Source: Stromatinia cepivora
Lineage: Eukaryota; Ascomycota; Leotiomycetes; Helotiales; Sclerotiniaceae
Reading direction: 5' to 3'
Assembly (NCBI GenBank): GCA_014898415.1
Contig: RCTD01000017.1
Span: 929,001 to 993,000, forward strand
Length of the DNA: 64,000 bases
Numbering within the stretch: position 1 is the first letter of the stretch; each line of letters starts with the position of its first letter. Made by a program: the position numbers and the translations under genes. The notes under the pieces were generated by a model. It did not search any database, had not been told where the DNA came from, and saw only the letters and a list, made by a program, of their open reading frames with translations. Shown in pieces: positions 34,412-47,957 of the stretch.

Positions 34412-35596
34412 AAAAGGAAGATTAATAAATAAAAGAAAAATAAGAACTTAAATATCAAATTTTATATTATAAATATAAAAGAAAATGAATTTTGAAATAT
34501 AAGATAGGGGCCCAATAAAAGAAGAGTTAAAGAACTTCATAATATAAAATAACGATAAAAAATCAAGCTTTTTTTTCTATTTATAATATATTTCTGATAT
34601 TAATATCTTCTAATTCTGCCTTTGTAAATTCAATAATTTTGATATAGAAAAAACAAATAGCTTTTATTTATATTTATAATAAAATTTAAACAGCTTTTCT
34701 TTATTTTCGAAAGGATATTTTCAGTAGAAAATAAATAATCGAATTATATTCTCGGAAATCACAACTATTTTATATATATAAAGGTTTTCTTTGAAATAAT
34801 TAAAGGTTTCAACAAAATCGAAAAACAGATATTACTTTAATATAATACTTTCACAATCAGAATCGTCTACATCCATTAAATAAAATATTAAATTGAATAA
34901 TAAATCTATATAATAAAACCTTAATCCTCGAACCTCACCAAACCCAAATTTCTAATTATATTATATATAAAAATTGAAATCGTTAAGGATTAGCTTAATA
35001 AATATTATAACCCACAAATCATATTCTAAAATTATAATTATTATAATAAATCAAAAATATTTTAATATTATATTAATCTATATAATCTTCTTTATAAATA
35101 AAGAAATCATATTTCTAAAATCGAAGATACTATAAAATTCCTTATATAATAATACAATATTTGTATCGCAATATATTCGAACTATATAAATTGAAGATTC
35201 GTTAAGAATCATTTATAAAAATAATATTTAAAGAAATATAGAATAAATGATTAAAATGCGAAAATTTTTTAATATTATTGTTTTCATTGAACAAAAAAAG
35301 AGTTCATCTTTTGAAAAGACCTTATAGAATTAGTTATATAATTTATCTTTCTTATTTATATATCATTCGTTTTCCGAATTTACATCAATAACAGAACCAT
35401 TTTCTCTATTTAAATTCAAAAAATTATTCTTTTGATTGGAAATTGATTATTACAATTCAAAATCGATCATTACCGATTTTTGAAATATAATTGAATAACT
35501 AGAATTGATTTCTGCTTGGATATTTGATACACTATTATAATCTAGATATATATTAATTCAATATTTTGAAATCCAATTAAAATAATTTCGAAATTT
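34412..35596. other. AT-rich spacer, no gene seen
   Basis: Dense stops in all frames. It ends at the ATTTA duplication that marks the left edge of copia E. Confidence 0.5.
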
Positions 35597-35601
35597 ATTT
35601 A

Positions 35602-35910
35602 TGTCACGGAAAGCCCTGTGATCCCCTGTATCTTATAAAGAATCAAAGCGTATACTTTCCAATCGGAATGAAGGATTTACTAGCCTTTATCAATCTATCA
35701 ATTTGATAAAATGATCTTGATATACTAATAAATAAAGATCTAGCTTAATTAAAATATATATCAATTAAATAATCATTCATTTGTTTTATATATATAATTC
35801 TTGATTTATATAATCAAGGGCAAATCATTCAATTCTTTTATCTATCAATCATATATATTATTTATTTTTTGATCCTTGAAAATACTTTGTAATTATATTA
35901 TCCCATAATA
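35602..35910 (+). repeat. 5' LTR of copia E, copy 2 (309 bp)
   Basis: It starts TGTCACGGAAAGCCCTGTG and ends CCCATAATA (RIP form of CCCGTGACA). The outer 100 bases are far less mutated than the inner end. Confidence 0.88.
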
Positions 35911-37330
35911 GTTATAAATTTGATAATCCTTAAATCTATATAACTTCCTATTTAATAATTATTAAATATTTAAGAGATTATTTTTAAAATATCATTTTTA
36001 TTTTATTTATAATTCAATATTTATATTAATTCAATTATTTTTATTTAATATAATAAAAGATCAAAACAATCTTTTTTTTATAATCTGTATTCAATAATTG
36101 AAATAATATTTATATTTGAAAAATAAATATCAAATTCAAGGAATCTAGAATTCAATTAATCTAGAGAACGATTTGTTTGTTTCTATATTAGTAATATCTA
36201 TTTTAAATTTTGATTTGATAAATAAATCTATTTATAATTAGATCGATTAATTTTTAATCAAATTATTTGTTTTATTTTTTGTTATCAATTTTTAAGTTAA
36301 ATATAATTAAAAGAAACAAATTCAATATTAAAAGGAATTCTCAGAATATTTTATAACGATTCAATCCAGAGAAGATATTAATGGAGATACAAAAATAAAA
36401 GATTCTGATAATAATATATCGGGATTTATTTCTAATAGATTTATTATTTTATTTCCAATTATCTTTCAAGAAATTTCCTTTGAGTTTGTTTTTCTTTAAT
36501 TGGAATATCGATATTGATAATAAAAATATATATAGAATTATAAAGCTTTTCAGGATATTTACGAATAAATCGAATCATCAATTGATCAAATATATTTTAT
36601 AGAGTTATCTATTCTTAATCAGGATATTATAGTTTTTTTATTCAAGATAATTATTAATATATTTAAAAGAAAATTTGTATTTATAATAATTATTATTAAA
36701 TTTATAATATTATAAGAATATCGATTTGTTTTAATATAAATTTCGTTCGATAGAATCGATTTTATTAAATAATATAGGGATTGGATTATAATTTATATTA
36801 AAGTTTATATATATAAGATTATTAAAATATAGAATGAAATTATTATCAATATTTTTCTACAAATTATTGATATCAGAATATTTTCAATCTGGACAAATAT
36901 TATAATTATATAGATTGAAATGAATAATCAATTCGGATTATCCAATCTTTTATTCAAATAATTTGGAGATGTTTTTGGAGAATTAATCTTTCAGGATTTT
37001 ATTTTTTTAAAAACTAAAAAAGGAATATATTTTATACTTACCTTTTTTCAAAATAATAAAAAATCTAAGAAAAATAAAAAGAGTATTAATTCTAAAAACA
37101 ATTAAAGGATTAAAAAGATTTAGGAATATTTTTATAGAATCGAATTTAAATGGAATAATGAAATTGATTATAATTATATTATTTATAATTGTAAAATTAT
37201 AGAATTAATATTCATTGAAAGAATCAATTCATTATTTAAAAAAGTATTCAATGAAAATGAATTACAAGTAATTAGGGATTAAGCAAGATTATATTTATAG
37301 AAGTAATTTCATTTTGATTGGATCAAAAGG
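35911..37330 (+). pseudogene. Gag region of copia E, heavily degraded
   Basis: Position between LTR and protease says gag. Frames are broken throughout and no zinc knuckle is readable. The first bases (GTTATAAATTTGATAATCC, with GAGTTTGG preserved in the other copy) may be the primer-binding site. Confidence 0.4.
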
Positions 37331-37336
37331 AAATGG

Positions 37337-37760
37337 ATGAAAAGTTCTATTGATCCTTTAGGATTTTCAATTAATATTATTATTTTGGATATTCAATATG
37401 ATCAATTAAGAGTATACTTTATAATAATAAGAATATATTATTTGTTCAATAGTATTTTGTTCGATAATTATAGTATTATATATATTATGAATAATATATC
37501 TTTATTGAATAATTATCAATATTGATTATCCGATCTTAATAATTTTGTAGAAACAGGTATTTTCAGCTTTCAAATTCTAGAATATAAAGTTCATATTATC
37601 AAAAAGATTATTAAAAGAAAAGGTTATCTTAATAATAATCTGATTTTGAATAATGTAATATTCATCTTTGGTTTTTATATTAATATCATTTCGGAGATTC
37701 GATTAAAGAAAGTTGGTTTATAATTCTCAAGATATAATTATATTCTTTGTAAAAAAGATC
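37337..37760 (+). pseudogene. Protease/pre-integrase region of copia E
   Basis: Frames read IYIMNNISLLNNYQY, then ILEYKVHIIKK, LILNNVIFIFGFYINIISEIRL and KKVGL. These fit the copia protease (D-S-G-x-S followed by H-x-x-x-d), its G.g.v.i glycine region, and the NV.FVPgf..NlIS...L...G stretch. The catalytic Asp itself is not preserved. Confidence 0.6.
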
Positions 37761-37999
37761 ATATAAATAATATAATAGTTGTTCAATATATTTATATTGA
37801 AAATCTTATATTTTTAGAATACAAACCATTTTTTATTTATTCGAATATTCTTTTATTTATTCTTATAAACAACCCTTCTATAATATATCCAATAATAAAT
37901 AGAAAAATAAACAAAGTATTTCATTATTCTTATAATTTATTTCTTTTAAAAGAAGATACAAATAAAATATAATATAAACACTTTAGATATTTAAAAAAA

Positions 38000-38880
38000 G
38001 AAGCTTTTGAATATTTAATATTTGTAATACAAAATATCAAAATAAAAGATATCATTCGTTCCAATTATACTGATTATATTCGTATTTATACAAAACAAAT
38101 CATTTCTTATACTTCAAATGATTATCAGTTATTTCGGTCTTTTTATAAAATTCAATAGAATCTTTTTGATTTCAATAAAAGGTATAATAATGTATTATAG
38201 CTTCTATTGATCAAAAAAATATACTATAGCAAAATCTTTTCATATCCAATTTATTGTAAAATATATAATAAAGTATTTACAATTATTCAAAACTTTGTAG
38301 TTTGGATTTACCATAAGTATAATTTAGTAATTATAATGATTAAATAGGATAATGATATATTTGTTATTAGAATTATAAAAATAATATTATTTGAGAAATA
38401 AATCAAACAAAAAAGTATCGAATTCGAATTATTTTCATCTTATATATATAAACCCAATAAAGGATTAGAATACATAGAACAAAAAATAATCATAAAATAG
38501 ATAAAAATGCGGATCATAACAGATTTACCGAACAAATTGTAAATGGAAATGGTGCAAGTTATTATTTATCTATATAATATAAATCCTTTGAAGACCAAAT
38601 CCTTCAAATTGTTTAATGAAATACTCAATATATGATTCCATAATTATTTTCGTAAAGATAATTCCTTACTCGCAAAAAAAATATCTAACGATTTCTATTC
38701 CAATTGGAATGGAATCTAAAGATATAAATATCGAACTTATTCTTTGGATAAGAATAAAGAAACTGGAATTAATAAGAAATAATACAAAATCAATCCTTAA
38801 GCATATATTAAATATTTAATGAACTATATTCTAGATACATTGATTTATTATATATAAATACCCAAACTCGATAAAATTAT
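38000..38880 (+). pseudogene. Integrase remnant of copia E
   Basis: Frames include an MRIITDLPNKL stretch, then VIIYLYNINPLKTKSFKLFNE. These correspond to the C-terminal part of copia integrases, where R..li...LP..LW.Ea...A.YL.NR.P.......P.E is typical. The region upstream with the catalytic DD-E is too broken to read. Confidence 0.6.
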
Positions 38881-40379
38881 TGTTATTCGAAATATAACAT
38901 TCAATAAGGAATTCATTTATCATATAGATTTCATTAATCGAATAATCGATATTCATATTACAGAAAAACTTAAATAACTTATTAAAGTCTTTGATCTACA
39001 AAATTATACCGAAATAAACAGAACGATTATTCAAAACAAGAATAATCATAAAAACTTCATTCATTTATTTATTTTTATAGATCGAAAAGTCTTTGATTTA
39101 TTCATCAAATGTATTTCAGATCTATTATTTATAAATGAATTGGTCTTAGGGATAAATATAGATTTGAAGAATGATAATGAGAATAAAGAAATCGATCTAG
39201 GATTATCCAATCTATTTAATTCTTTAGATAATAAGGATAAAGTATATAATAAAGATATATAAATATTGATCGACCTTTTTATTGAAGAAACTAAAGAAAT
39301 CGATTCTTTTATTAAAGAATAATTATATTTCGTAAATAAAGATATTGGTATTATTCAAAAAGATATCCGTAATAATAATACAGATCCCGATTTTATTGAA
39401 TATATTGATATAAAGAATATAAAGTATAAATCTATTAATTATATCATCAAAATTCTTTGTAATATATACAAAAGTGATCTAGAGACTATTTCAATCAATC
39501 AATTTCAATATTCCAAAAGAAAGTATATACATTAGAATAATCAATTAGAGTATTCCATAAAGGAAATCCAATTATTACAAAGACTATTATACCCTATATA
39601 TTTATTTAATCGATTTATAAAGGATTCATAGATTTATAATCTCAAATAGATATTTAAGAAAGCTTATATTATAAGGATTGAAATATTCAGGGTTCAAATC
39701 AATCTATTTGAGTTTCAATTATATGATTATTATTCAAAATCATTTCTCTTCCAGAAATCATTTAACTTTTGTATCCCAAAACAATCAGTATATATATAAA
39801 GGCAATTGCATATACAACAATACTATCAAGGAAATAATCTCAATACTGGATCTTATATAGAAACTATTATATCTCAAAGAATAGATTCAATAGAATTATT
39901 CTATTTAAACAATTTTCATTTTATATTCTGATCTAATCAATAAGGAATAAATGATATAAAGGAGTATTCTCAATTTATAACAATTCATAATATAATCACT
40001 ATTGGAATTAAAGCAAAACCATTATTACTTTCTATTTGATCTATAATTAATGGATTACAAATAATACTATTTCCTTGAATTTATATATTTGCAATTCCAA
40101 AATTATTTCGTTTTTATTATCAATTAAAAGATTATCAAATAAAATATTGATTCAAACAGAATTGCGATCTTGAGGTTAATAATCTTAAGGCTAGAAAAAC
40201 CTGATATAAAATCAATTCTAAATCAAAATTTATAAAACCGATCTCTCTTCAATAAATATTTATATATAAATATAATGATCAAGGTTTAATCATTCGTTAT
40301 TATTTATATTTAATAATACAAAGAGATTTCCAAATTAAAAGTATTATTGAAATTATTTATATTATTATATTAACAAACC

Positions 40380-40920
40380 GATCATTCCGAATTGTAATAG
40401 CAATTATCGCTAAATACAATTTCGAAACAAAATAATATAATATAATCAACACTTTCATTAATGCTTTATACGATCCTTTTGATACCCCAATTATATATTA
40501 TCTATCTGATGGATAAAAAATCCTAAATAAAAATGTTATAATTAATCAAGCTTTATATAATCTACAAGATTCCCTAATTATATAATTTAAGGATTTCATT
40601 CGGATATTCGAGAAACTAGGATTGATATAATACAAAAAGAAATTATATTTATATATTAATCTAAAGTATATCATTATAATTCTTTTCTTTATAAATAATA
40701 TTCAAATCATTTATTATAAGAAAAACAAATCAGTTGTTATAAAGATTATTAAGGAAATCAAAACTGTATATAAATTACGAGATCTGGGAAATATTAAATA
40801 GTTTCTAGATATACATATATTCTATAATCGATTCAAGAAAAAGCTATAATTAGTCTATAATATATATATTAAAAAAATTACTAAGAAATTCAAAGTAATA
40901 AAAAGAATAACAAATATATC
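40380..40920 (+). pseudogene. Reverse transcriptase remnant of copia E
   Basis: Readable motifs in order are TFINALYD, INQALYNLQDS (L..ALYGLkQSp), FEKLGLI, ILFFINNIQII in the place of YVDD, and YKLRDLGNI followed by FLDIHI, matching f.m.DLG....fLGi.i. The catalytic Asp pair has been lost. Confidence 0.7.
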
Positions 40921-41278
40921 GCTCTCGATAATAATATTTCAGAAAAATCAGGGTTAAGCTCCTATATATATTATAAAAATGTATTAAAAGAAAATGGGCT
41001 CAATATTATATATTACAATCATTATAAGAGTAGATATATTATTCATTACTTCGCAATTAAATCATTATTTGATCAATCCATTTAATGATTATATAAAAGC
41101 TATCGATCATTATTTATAATATTTATGGAATATAAGGTATCTTATAATTCAATATAATAATGATCAAATATCACAATTTCTTATCTTTTTAGATATTTCT
41201 TTTACAGATGATTCAGATATTTATCGATTATTCTAAGGATATATTATATCCCTTTTCGATAGTTTAATTGTATAGAAA

Positions 41279-41920
41279 GTGTTCAAGCAAGATATTATGA
41301 TTACCTCGATTATTAAAATAGAGCTTCTTGGAATCGAATATATATTAAAAGAAATTATAATAATTCTATATTTTTTAAAAAAGATTGATTTAATAATGAA
41401 AAAGTTTGTAACGATTTTTTACAATAATCAGCAAACAATCAAATTGATGATTAATAAGAACAAACGGATCATTATGAAACTATATTATATTGATATTCAA
41501 AATATATAATTATATTAAGAATATTCAAAAGGGAACTTTTATATAATCTATCTATCGATCACTAATATAATTGCTAATAGGCTTACTAAGAACTTTACAA
41601 AACAAAAGTTCGAATACTTTTGATCTCTTTTCAATCTACAAAATATAAGTAATAGGATTATAAAGTTTAAATAACAACAATCATAGAATTTAAATAATAA
41701 CAATCTGGAGTTCGTAATTTTTTCTTTTAGTATAAATAAAATGAATCCTATTTGATATTTCAGATTATTATATTTTTTTATAATATACTTTAATTTGTAT
41801 ATTTTATATTTATTAGGAAATAAAGAATAATTAAGATCGATTATTTCTTTGTTTTTTATTTTCTTATTTTCGAAAAAGGATAAGTTTCTTTTTAAACTTA
41901 ATAATTTGAAATTCAAATAA
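41279..41920 (+). pseudogene. RNase H and pol C-terminus of copia E
   Basis: The frame reads IKIELLGIEYILKEIIIILYF, then VTIFYNNQQTIKLMINKNKR and KLYYIDIQNI. This matches S.tEaEy.A...A.kE...l, cDNq.ai.l..N...H.RtKHIDi of copia RNase H, with the first Asp/Glu residues partly altered. The downstream part (FIKNL-like, then a basic tail) aligns with 4636-5112 in the other copy. Confidence 0.7.
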
Positions 41921-41939
41921 AAAAGTTTTTGGATTATTT

Positions 41940-42472
41940 ATAATAATTAAAGAATGAAGAACAATTGGAGCAATTGAAATTATTGATATTATCGATATTA
42001 CAAAAACTAAAGGATTATCTTTCCTTTTTTTTTTTTTTGGATATACTATTTATTCTTTTCTCCTTTTCTTTTTTCTTACTTTTTCTCTTTTATTTTTATT
42101 ATTGTTCTCCGAAATCATAATGTATTTTTTCTGTTCGGTTTTCGAGGATTTTGGTGAGTAATACAACGAGGAAAGGGGAAACGATGATGTGGGGGTGAAG
42201 GAATAATTTCTTTTTTCTTTTCGATCTTCAGTATCATCTTTATTGTAATTCTGTATCCCTGCTTGGATTATATAATCAATGATCAGTATATTATCAAAAT
42301 AAAGGGTGAATGAAAAACTTATTTTTGAATTTTGCTAATAAATAATGATATAATAATCTGTTAAAGGATAAAGGAAAGTTGATAAGGGAGTATACAGATG
42401 AATACTACAATTCCAACATCGATAATTATTCGGTTGAAAGAATCAATAAAACATTCGCTATAGAAATTATAT
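41940..42472. other. Tail of copia E left of C2: poly-T tract and purine-rich patch
   Basis: A run of 14 T (42025-42038) begins a pyrimidine-rich stretch to about 42105. It is followed by a less mutated purine-rich patch (about 42160-42205). Minus-strand frames are open here, for example NKDDTEDRKEKRNYSF and TSSFPLSSLYYSPKSS, ending in a Lys/Arg-rich tail and a stop at 42050-42052. The plus strand also has an open stretch (KLIREYTDEYYNSNIDNY, about 42390-42450). The coding strand is unresolved. Confidence 0.4.
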
Positions 42473-42477
42473 CTTTT
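42361..42477 (-). pseudogene. Antisense open frame in E tail, part 2 (after C2)
   Basis: Continuation of the frame at 47958-48201 once C2 and one copy of its CTTTT duplication are removed. It reads RYNFYSECFIDSFNR and VFICILPYQLSF, ending at TAA (42361-42363). See the partner entry for interpretation. Confidence 0.35.
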
Positions 42478-42643
42478 TGTTAACTTTTGGTGCAGGAAGT
42501 AGTAGTATTGTTGACTATATAGATTGAACTAAGGATCTATATTTCTAATAGGAATAGAATTGAGATTATCCCCAAATATGATCTATACACCATTATAATC
42601 TTGTAACCTCAATTCTAATCCTATGATGGCTTTATTTCCAATA
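42478..42643 (-). repeat. 3' LTR of copia C2 (166 bp)
   Basis: On the minus strand it starts TATTGGAAATAAAGCC and ends AAAAGTTAACA. Confidence 0.88.
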
Positions 42644-42659
42644 TTTCTTTATTGAGGAT

Positions 42660-43440
42660 ATCCTATTCAATCCTTTTAGGTTATTAATCCTAATATTTTC
42701 TTGAATCTTTCGAAAACAATCCTTACACAAGGCTTCATTATTCCATCGACAACTATATCACATGTATTAATATAATTAATAACGATTTTCTTTTTTTCTA
42801 TCAAATCCCTAATAAAATGATAATTGATATCTATATATTTGAATCATTCATGCAAATGTGGGTTTTTGGTTAAAACTAAAGCGCCTTGATTGTTATTGAG
42901 TATTTGAACTGTATCTTTATTCTTTCCAATATAACTTGATCTGAATAGGTCTTTGAGTATTTGTATAATCCATTTTCCTTATTTGATGAATATTGCCATC
43001 GCAATATATTCTGATTCTGTATTAGAGATAGTTATAGATATTTATTTTTTGTTAGTCTATGATATAAAGCCTCTGTAGAATATTACAATTCCCTTTGAAA
43101 CATTTTTCCGGTTATATTTATCATTAATCCAATCTATATCTGTATATACCTTTATTGTATTATCAAGTATATTATATTCTTTACAGATATTAGATTGTAC
43201 TCCTTTTGGTCTGAATCATAGCTTCTATTTGATTATTGATTATAAATATCGTATTAGATTCTTTAAAGCTATAGTATAATATTTTGCTGGTTTTGCCATA
43301 AATTGTGAAAGTCTTTCAATTGAGAATATTATATCTAATCGGGTATATATTATTGGATGAATTATACTTCCTATTCATTATTGATATTTGTTTATATCTG
43401 TTAGTTCATTGTTATCGATTGTTGGTCGGAGATAGGTATA
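42660..43440 (-). pseudogene. RNase H of copia C2
   Basis: The minus-strand frame includes NTESEYIAMAIFIK, then QILNNNQGALVLTKNPHLHE and IDINYHFIRDLIEKKKIV. These match copia RNase H (S.tESEY.A...a.ke, i..DNq.Ai.l..NP..H.R.KHIDi.yHFiRe.v). The frame ends KKILGLIT, close to the 3' LTR. Arg codons at two places have become TGA. Confidence 0.75.
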
Positions 43441-43470
43441 ATCCATTATTGGTAATTTCTTGGTTTAATG

Positions 43471-44376
43471 TTATTTATATATAATACTATATTTGGTTAG
43501 TATAACATCAAAATATTCTTTTTGATCCATAATTAATGTATACACTTTTCTATTACGAATGATTCTAATATCTAGGATCTTACTAATCTCCCCTAGATTC
43601 TTGATATTAAAACAGACTGATAGTTTTTCATCGAACCAAGTGATTTGCGATGATATATATGATATAATAATGATATCGTTGATATATACCAGTAATATTA
43701 TATCACGGTCTTTGGATATATATAGATATGGGTCTGCCAAACTTTATACAAAATTTATACCCAAAAGCTTTTTCTTTAATAATAAACTCCAGTCCCTTTC
43801 AGTTTGTTTTAATTTATATAGGCTTTGTAAAGCTTATAGTACATGTCCCTTTTTGATTTTGATATTTTAAGATGGTTTGAGGTAGATCTCTTTCTTTAAA
43901 TGCAATTCAATAAAGGCGTTTTTGATATTGAAATATAAGTATTCCAAATTTTCCTTTGCGATGATAGTTAAGAATAATCTGAGTATATTTAGCCTCATTA
44001 TTGATACAAACATTTCATTGTAATCCTTTCCTAATACCTGATTGAACTCTCGAATTATTAATCTTGCTTTGAATCGTTCTACTTTGTTATCCTTAATCTT
44101 AACTATAAATATCCATTTCGTCGAAACCAGATTACTTTCTTTAAGGAATATATATTCTTTCCAAATACTATTTTGAACTAAGGATATAATTTCCTTTTGA
44201 ATGGTTTCCTTCCATTTTTCAGTATGTTCTCGATCCGATATTGCTTTCTTATAAGTTCTTGGTATTTTGATTCCTAGAATTTCTTCGGCTGGATATATTA
44301 CACTTTCTATATTATCTGTATCTATTAACGAAATCATAAAATCTGAAACAATCTTATCTTTGATATAAGGGTTCAT
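43471..44376 (-). pseudogene. Reverse transcriptase of copia C2, two open pieces
   Basis: The first piece (44376-43867) reads EEILGIKIPRTYKKAI, then SIWKEYIFLKESNLVSTKWIF, KARLIIREFNQVLGKDYNEMF and LYFNIKNAFIELHLKKEIYL. These are the copia RT motifs N.TW.LV..P.....tKWVFk.K, yKARLVArGF.Q..GiDy.ETFapv and DVk.AFL.g.L.eeiYm. The second (43740-43471) has LVYINDIIIISY, the YVDD box with one Asp changed to Asn, then LGEISKILDIRIIR. A stop-rich gap separates the pieces. Inactive. Confidence 0.85.
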
Positions 44377-44894
44377 TTTATAAATAATTGGGATTATAAT
44401 TATAGTGTATTCTACATTTTCTTGAATTTTAATCTATATAGATATTGCAATCAATATTCTTATAATCTTGCTTTCCCGTTTTTCTTCAGAATCTTGTTCT
44501 ATATCTCTTTTTTGTTTTTGTATTAGATATCTTAGGGATTCGTTTTCAAGGTCCATTTTATCCTTTTATTTAATCTCAAATAATTATGGATTTACTTTAC
44601 TTTTTGATTCTATTGAAATAAACTTATCAGTAAAATTTAAAACGATCTTAAATTTTGCTTTTGGTATAAATTCAGGGTTTACAAAATTAACTTTTGGGTT
44701 AGACCTTTTGAAATGATGGATTCGATATTTGAAATATCTTTAGAAGAAGATTCTTGATTTGTTTTTTGGATATTGCCATCTTCATTTTTATTGTATATTA
44801 GTATTAACATATCTAATTTATTTGGTCTCAATTCGATAATTAAGGTGCTTAATATAATCATTGAATTCGATATAATATCTATTGGAGAGAACAT

Positions 44895-45185
44895 TTAGAA
44901 TAAAGATGATATAGATATTGCGTTTAATGTTAAAAATAGAGAAGATGCCTTATTTGTTATTGGTCTACTACGAGGTTTTCGATCTGGTTTTATATTCTTT
45001 GTTCTTTGTAGGCCTGATTCATAATTTCTTAATTTAAAATCCAAATCTCCTTCTTGGTGAGATTTATCTATAATTATTTTATTTGATTGAAATGTATAAT
45101 CTAATTCTGGAGAATATACTTTGATATGTTTGTTTATAATTTTTGAATACCCTAGGAATATACCGATTCTCAAAATATCCCACAA
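44895..45185 (-). pseudogene. Integrase C-terminal region of copia C2
   Basis: The frame reads GIFLGYSKIINKHIKVYSPE, then LDYTFQSNKIIIDKSHQEGD. Copia integrases have the matching G.fVGY....KgYRvydp......s.dV.F.E segment before the linker to RT. Confidence 0.7.
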
Positions 45186-45559
45186 TTTGTTGTATCTTTA
45201 TTCTTTCGGAATAATCTTGGAATTAATATAAACATAATATTTGCTTCCCTAGATTTTATATATCTTTATATTTGGTATTGTATTTATAAAAGTTTCTATA
45301 AGGGATCGATCTATTCCATTCATATCAGGATCAATATTAATGTGATTTCTGATATAAGTATCATGTTTTATAATTTCGTCTCAAAATTCTAATGGTAATT
45401 TAGTTTCTTTTAGTATTGTTCTTATATTTGTTTTTGTAGTCCTTATATTCTGTTTTGCGGGTCTGTTTTAATGTGAAGAGGAAATTATTGTAATTTCGGA
45501 TTATATACCTGATGATCATTTATAAATAACTTGTAGGAATTCCGGTGTGTTATTAGTCC

Positions 45560-45830
45560 TGGTTGTAATGATCTTTTCTTTAGTAGTTAATTCCATTTCC
45601 TTTTTTCAAGTTTTCAATGTTTAAATTGTATCGTTTTTTTGTTTAAGTGGTATAATCCAATTTACTTTTGTATAACTGTTAATGATCAATATGAAATAAC
45701 GATTCCCTTGAATCAATTTTGGGAATGGTTCTGTAATATCGAAATGTATAAGTTTGAGTCTCTTTGATTTATATAGACTTAATTGCTTCGGAATATGATT
45801 GATCATTTTGATGAGTATATATACTTTGTA
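45560..45830 (-). pseudogene. Integrase core start of copia C2
   Basis: The frame 45806-45621 reads LKLIHFDITEPFPKLIQGNR, then YFILIINSYTKVNWIIPLKQK. The Asp of HFDI is the first catalytic position of the copia integrase. The second Asp/Glu block lies in sequence with stops. Confidence 0.7.
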
Positions 45831-45929
45831 AATATCTAATTCAATTGGGATCTTTATTGGTTTGGTTATATTGGATACTTTATATAGATTCTTGATCTTA
45901 TCTGAACCTAGATAATTGAATCTTTGATA

Positions 45930-46283
45930 TCATAATAGATATCTCTTTTTCTTCTTAAATATTAATTCGTTATCGATATCTTTGATGCTATCGATTATTT
46001 CTGAAGAGAAGTTTTTTTCCTGATTATTTTGATATATATTAGAATAGAGAGCTATATTCTTATATCTTTTGGTTATATATGAAACCATATATATTCTGTC
46101 TTGTATTCTAGCATGGATGATTTTTTTATTGTTTTTTTTGAAATATATATAATAAGAGTTGAATTCCTTTTGCAACCCTATTTTGCAGATCCTTTTTCCT
46201 AACAACAAGTTTACTCCTAACTTTGATACATATAACATATTTGAAAGTAATATCTTAGAATCATCTTCGTATATCATATCCAT
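45930..46283 (-). pseudogene. Protease/pre-integrase region of copia C2
   Basis: The frame reads MIYEDDSKILLSNMLYVSKLG and VNLLLGKRICKIGLQKEF. It corresponds to the copia stretch L.dVLYVP.L..NLLS...L...G. The upstream protease active site is not readable. Confidence 0.65.
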
Positions 46284-46599
46284 TAAACCCCAATAACAAC
46301 AATATATTATTCCCTCATTAACCTTTATCCTTCATTTAACAATAGATTCTATTGATCTAAATAATAAAGGTTGATCAGATATATATAAAGAAACACTTAT
46401 ATCGGTATATTATTTGTTAAAGGAAGCTTTATTAATGATTTTCTTTATCAAATTATAATTTTTCTTTATTATATCCTTAATATTGGAATCTGATTCAAAA
46501 ATATTGTTAATAGAATGTATTTGATCTTTTTTATTAAAATGAACCTTCTTTAGATTCAATAATCCCTTTTTCCTTTAATGATGAAGGTAATTATAAAAG

Positions 46600-47250
46600 A
46601 GTTTGTTGGTTTGTATTAAATATAGGCAGTTTTGTATATAATGATCTTCCCTTTGATATAGATTACAAATATTATTTGGGATTTCGAAATCTGATTTTTG
46701 ATGTTAAAAAATGTACCTAAATCTTTTCACAATTTGTATTAACTCTGATCTATCCTTAAGATAAAGTTCTTTAATCTGTAAATGCTTAATCTTATTATTA
46801 ATATTAAAGTTGGTTTGGATATCCAATATATCCATTACTCTTTGATAATCGATTAAAAGATTATATATTAAAATCAAAAACAAAACAGTATTTTGATATA
46901 CTAATTGATAGTTTTTATCTGCAATTCCTAATTTCCTTCTATACTCTTTTAGTTTATCCTAAACTTCGATAATGGTTATATCGGAATAAATATTGAATTG
47001 GAATTTGAAGTTCTGGATCATCGTTATATATATATTGACTATAACTGTATTAACTCTAGTATATTTTGATTTAAAGTATCTCCAAAATATATATATTGTT
47101 GAATATTCGTTGATAAAGGCTTTATCGTTATCATTGAATATTATACAAATATACGATAATGTATTCGCTTTGTCCTTTAAATATTCCGATTTCAATTTGA
47201 TATTGTAATATATACGACCATTGATTTTATAGGCAAATACTATATTGGAT
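46600..47250 (-). pseudogene. Gag of copia C2 with mutated zinc knuckle
   Basis: The frame 47195-46959 is gag by position, including YICIIFNDNDKAFINEYSTI. At 46667-46626 the minus strand reads CNLYQREDHYIQNC, a CX2CX4HX4C zinc knuckle whose second Cys is now Tyr, a single G-to-A type change. Confidence 0.6.
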
Positions 47251-47791
47251 CCTGCAATCTACACATATTCGTTTAATATTTGATCAATTATATAAAACCA
47301 TCCTTTCCTTTTCAATTATATCTTTGTTTATCTGAACCATCATTTATAATTATTTTGATCGAGTTTCAAAGGATTATTTAATTCTGATATTATAAAGATT
47401 TCTTACTGTTTGATGGGTATTGAAGATAATTTTCAGATTTTTAAGACAATCTTAAAAAAGGATATACAGTAAATAAATTCAAAATAATAAAGAAATATAA
47501 AAATAAAACAATAAAAGAATTCATAAGATTATATTATAATATATTTTCTTGTAACTATGCAAACTTGCTCTTTGTCTTTGCTATAATTTTGTATTGGTAT
47601 TGTGTAGATTGTTTTCCGCTTTAACCTATAATATTATAAATTATAAACTATATTATCATATTTCAACTTTACTTCAATAATACTATATAAAAACTCTGAT
47701 TTTCACTTTATTCCATCTTTACTAGTTATACTAATCCTTTCTCGATTTGCTTTGTTTTTTAATTATTACTATACAACCGGATTTTATAATC

Positions 47792-47957
47792 TATTAACTT
47801 TTGGTGCAGGAAGTAATAGTATTATTGACTATATAGGTTGAACTAAGGATCTATATTTCTAGTAGGAGTAGAATTGAGGTTATCCCCAAATATGGTTTAT
47901 GCACCATTGTGGTCTTGTGACCTCAATTCTAATCCTATGATGGCTTCATTTCCAACA
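47792..47957 (-). repeat. 5' LTR of copia C2 (166 bp)
   Basis: On the minus strand it starts TGTTGGAAATGAAGCC unmutated and ends AAAAGTTAATA. GATTATAAAATCC follows as the possible primer-binding site. Confidence 0.88.

Larger units (their letters stand above)
42478..47957 (-). mobile_element. Ty1/copia element C, copy 2 (5480 bp), nested in E
   Basis: It has 166-bp LTRs at 42478-42643 (3') and 47792-47957 (5') and the duplication CTTTT at 42473-42477 and 47958-47962. This copy is less RIP-damaged than C1 and C3, and it keeps long fragments of every domain on the minus strand in the Ty1/copia order. Stops still occur in each domain. Confidence 0.92.

Noticed and set aside
41548..41916. 122-codon minus-strand frame, with a counterpart at 4640-5008
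   Set aside because: In both E copies it is the antisense of the RNase H/pol C-terminal region.
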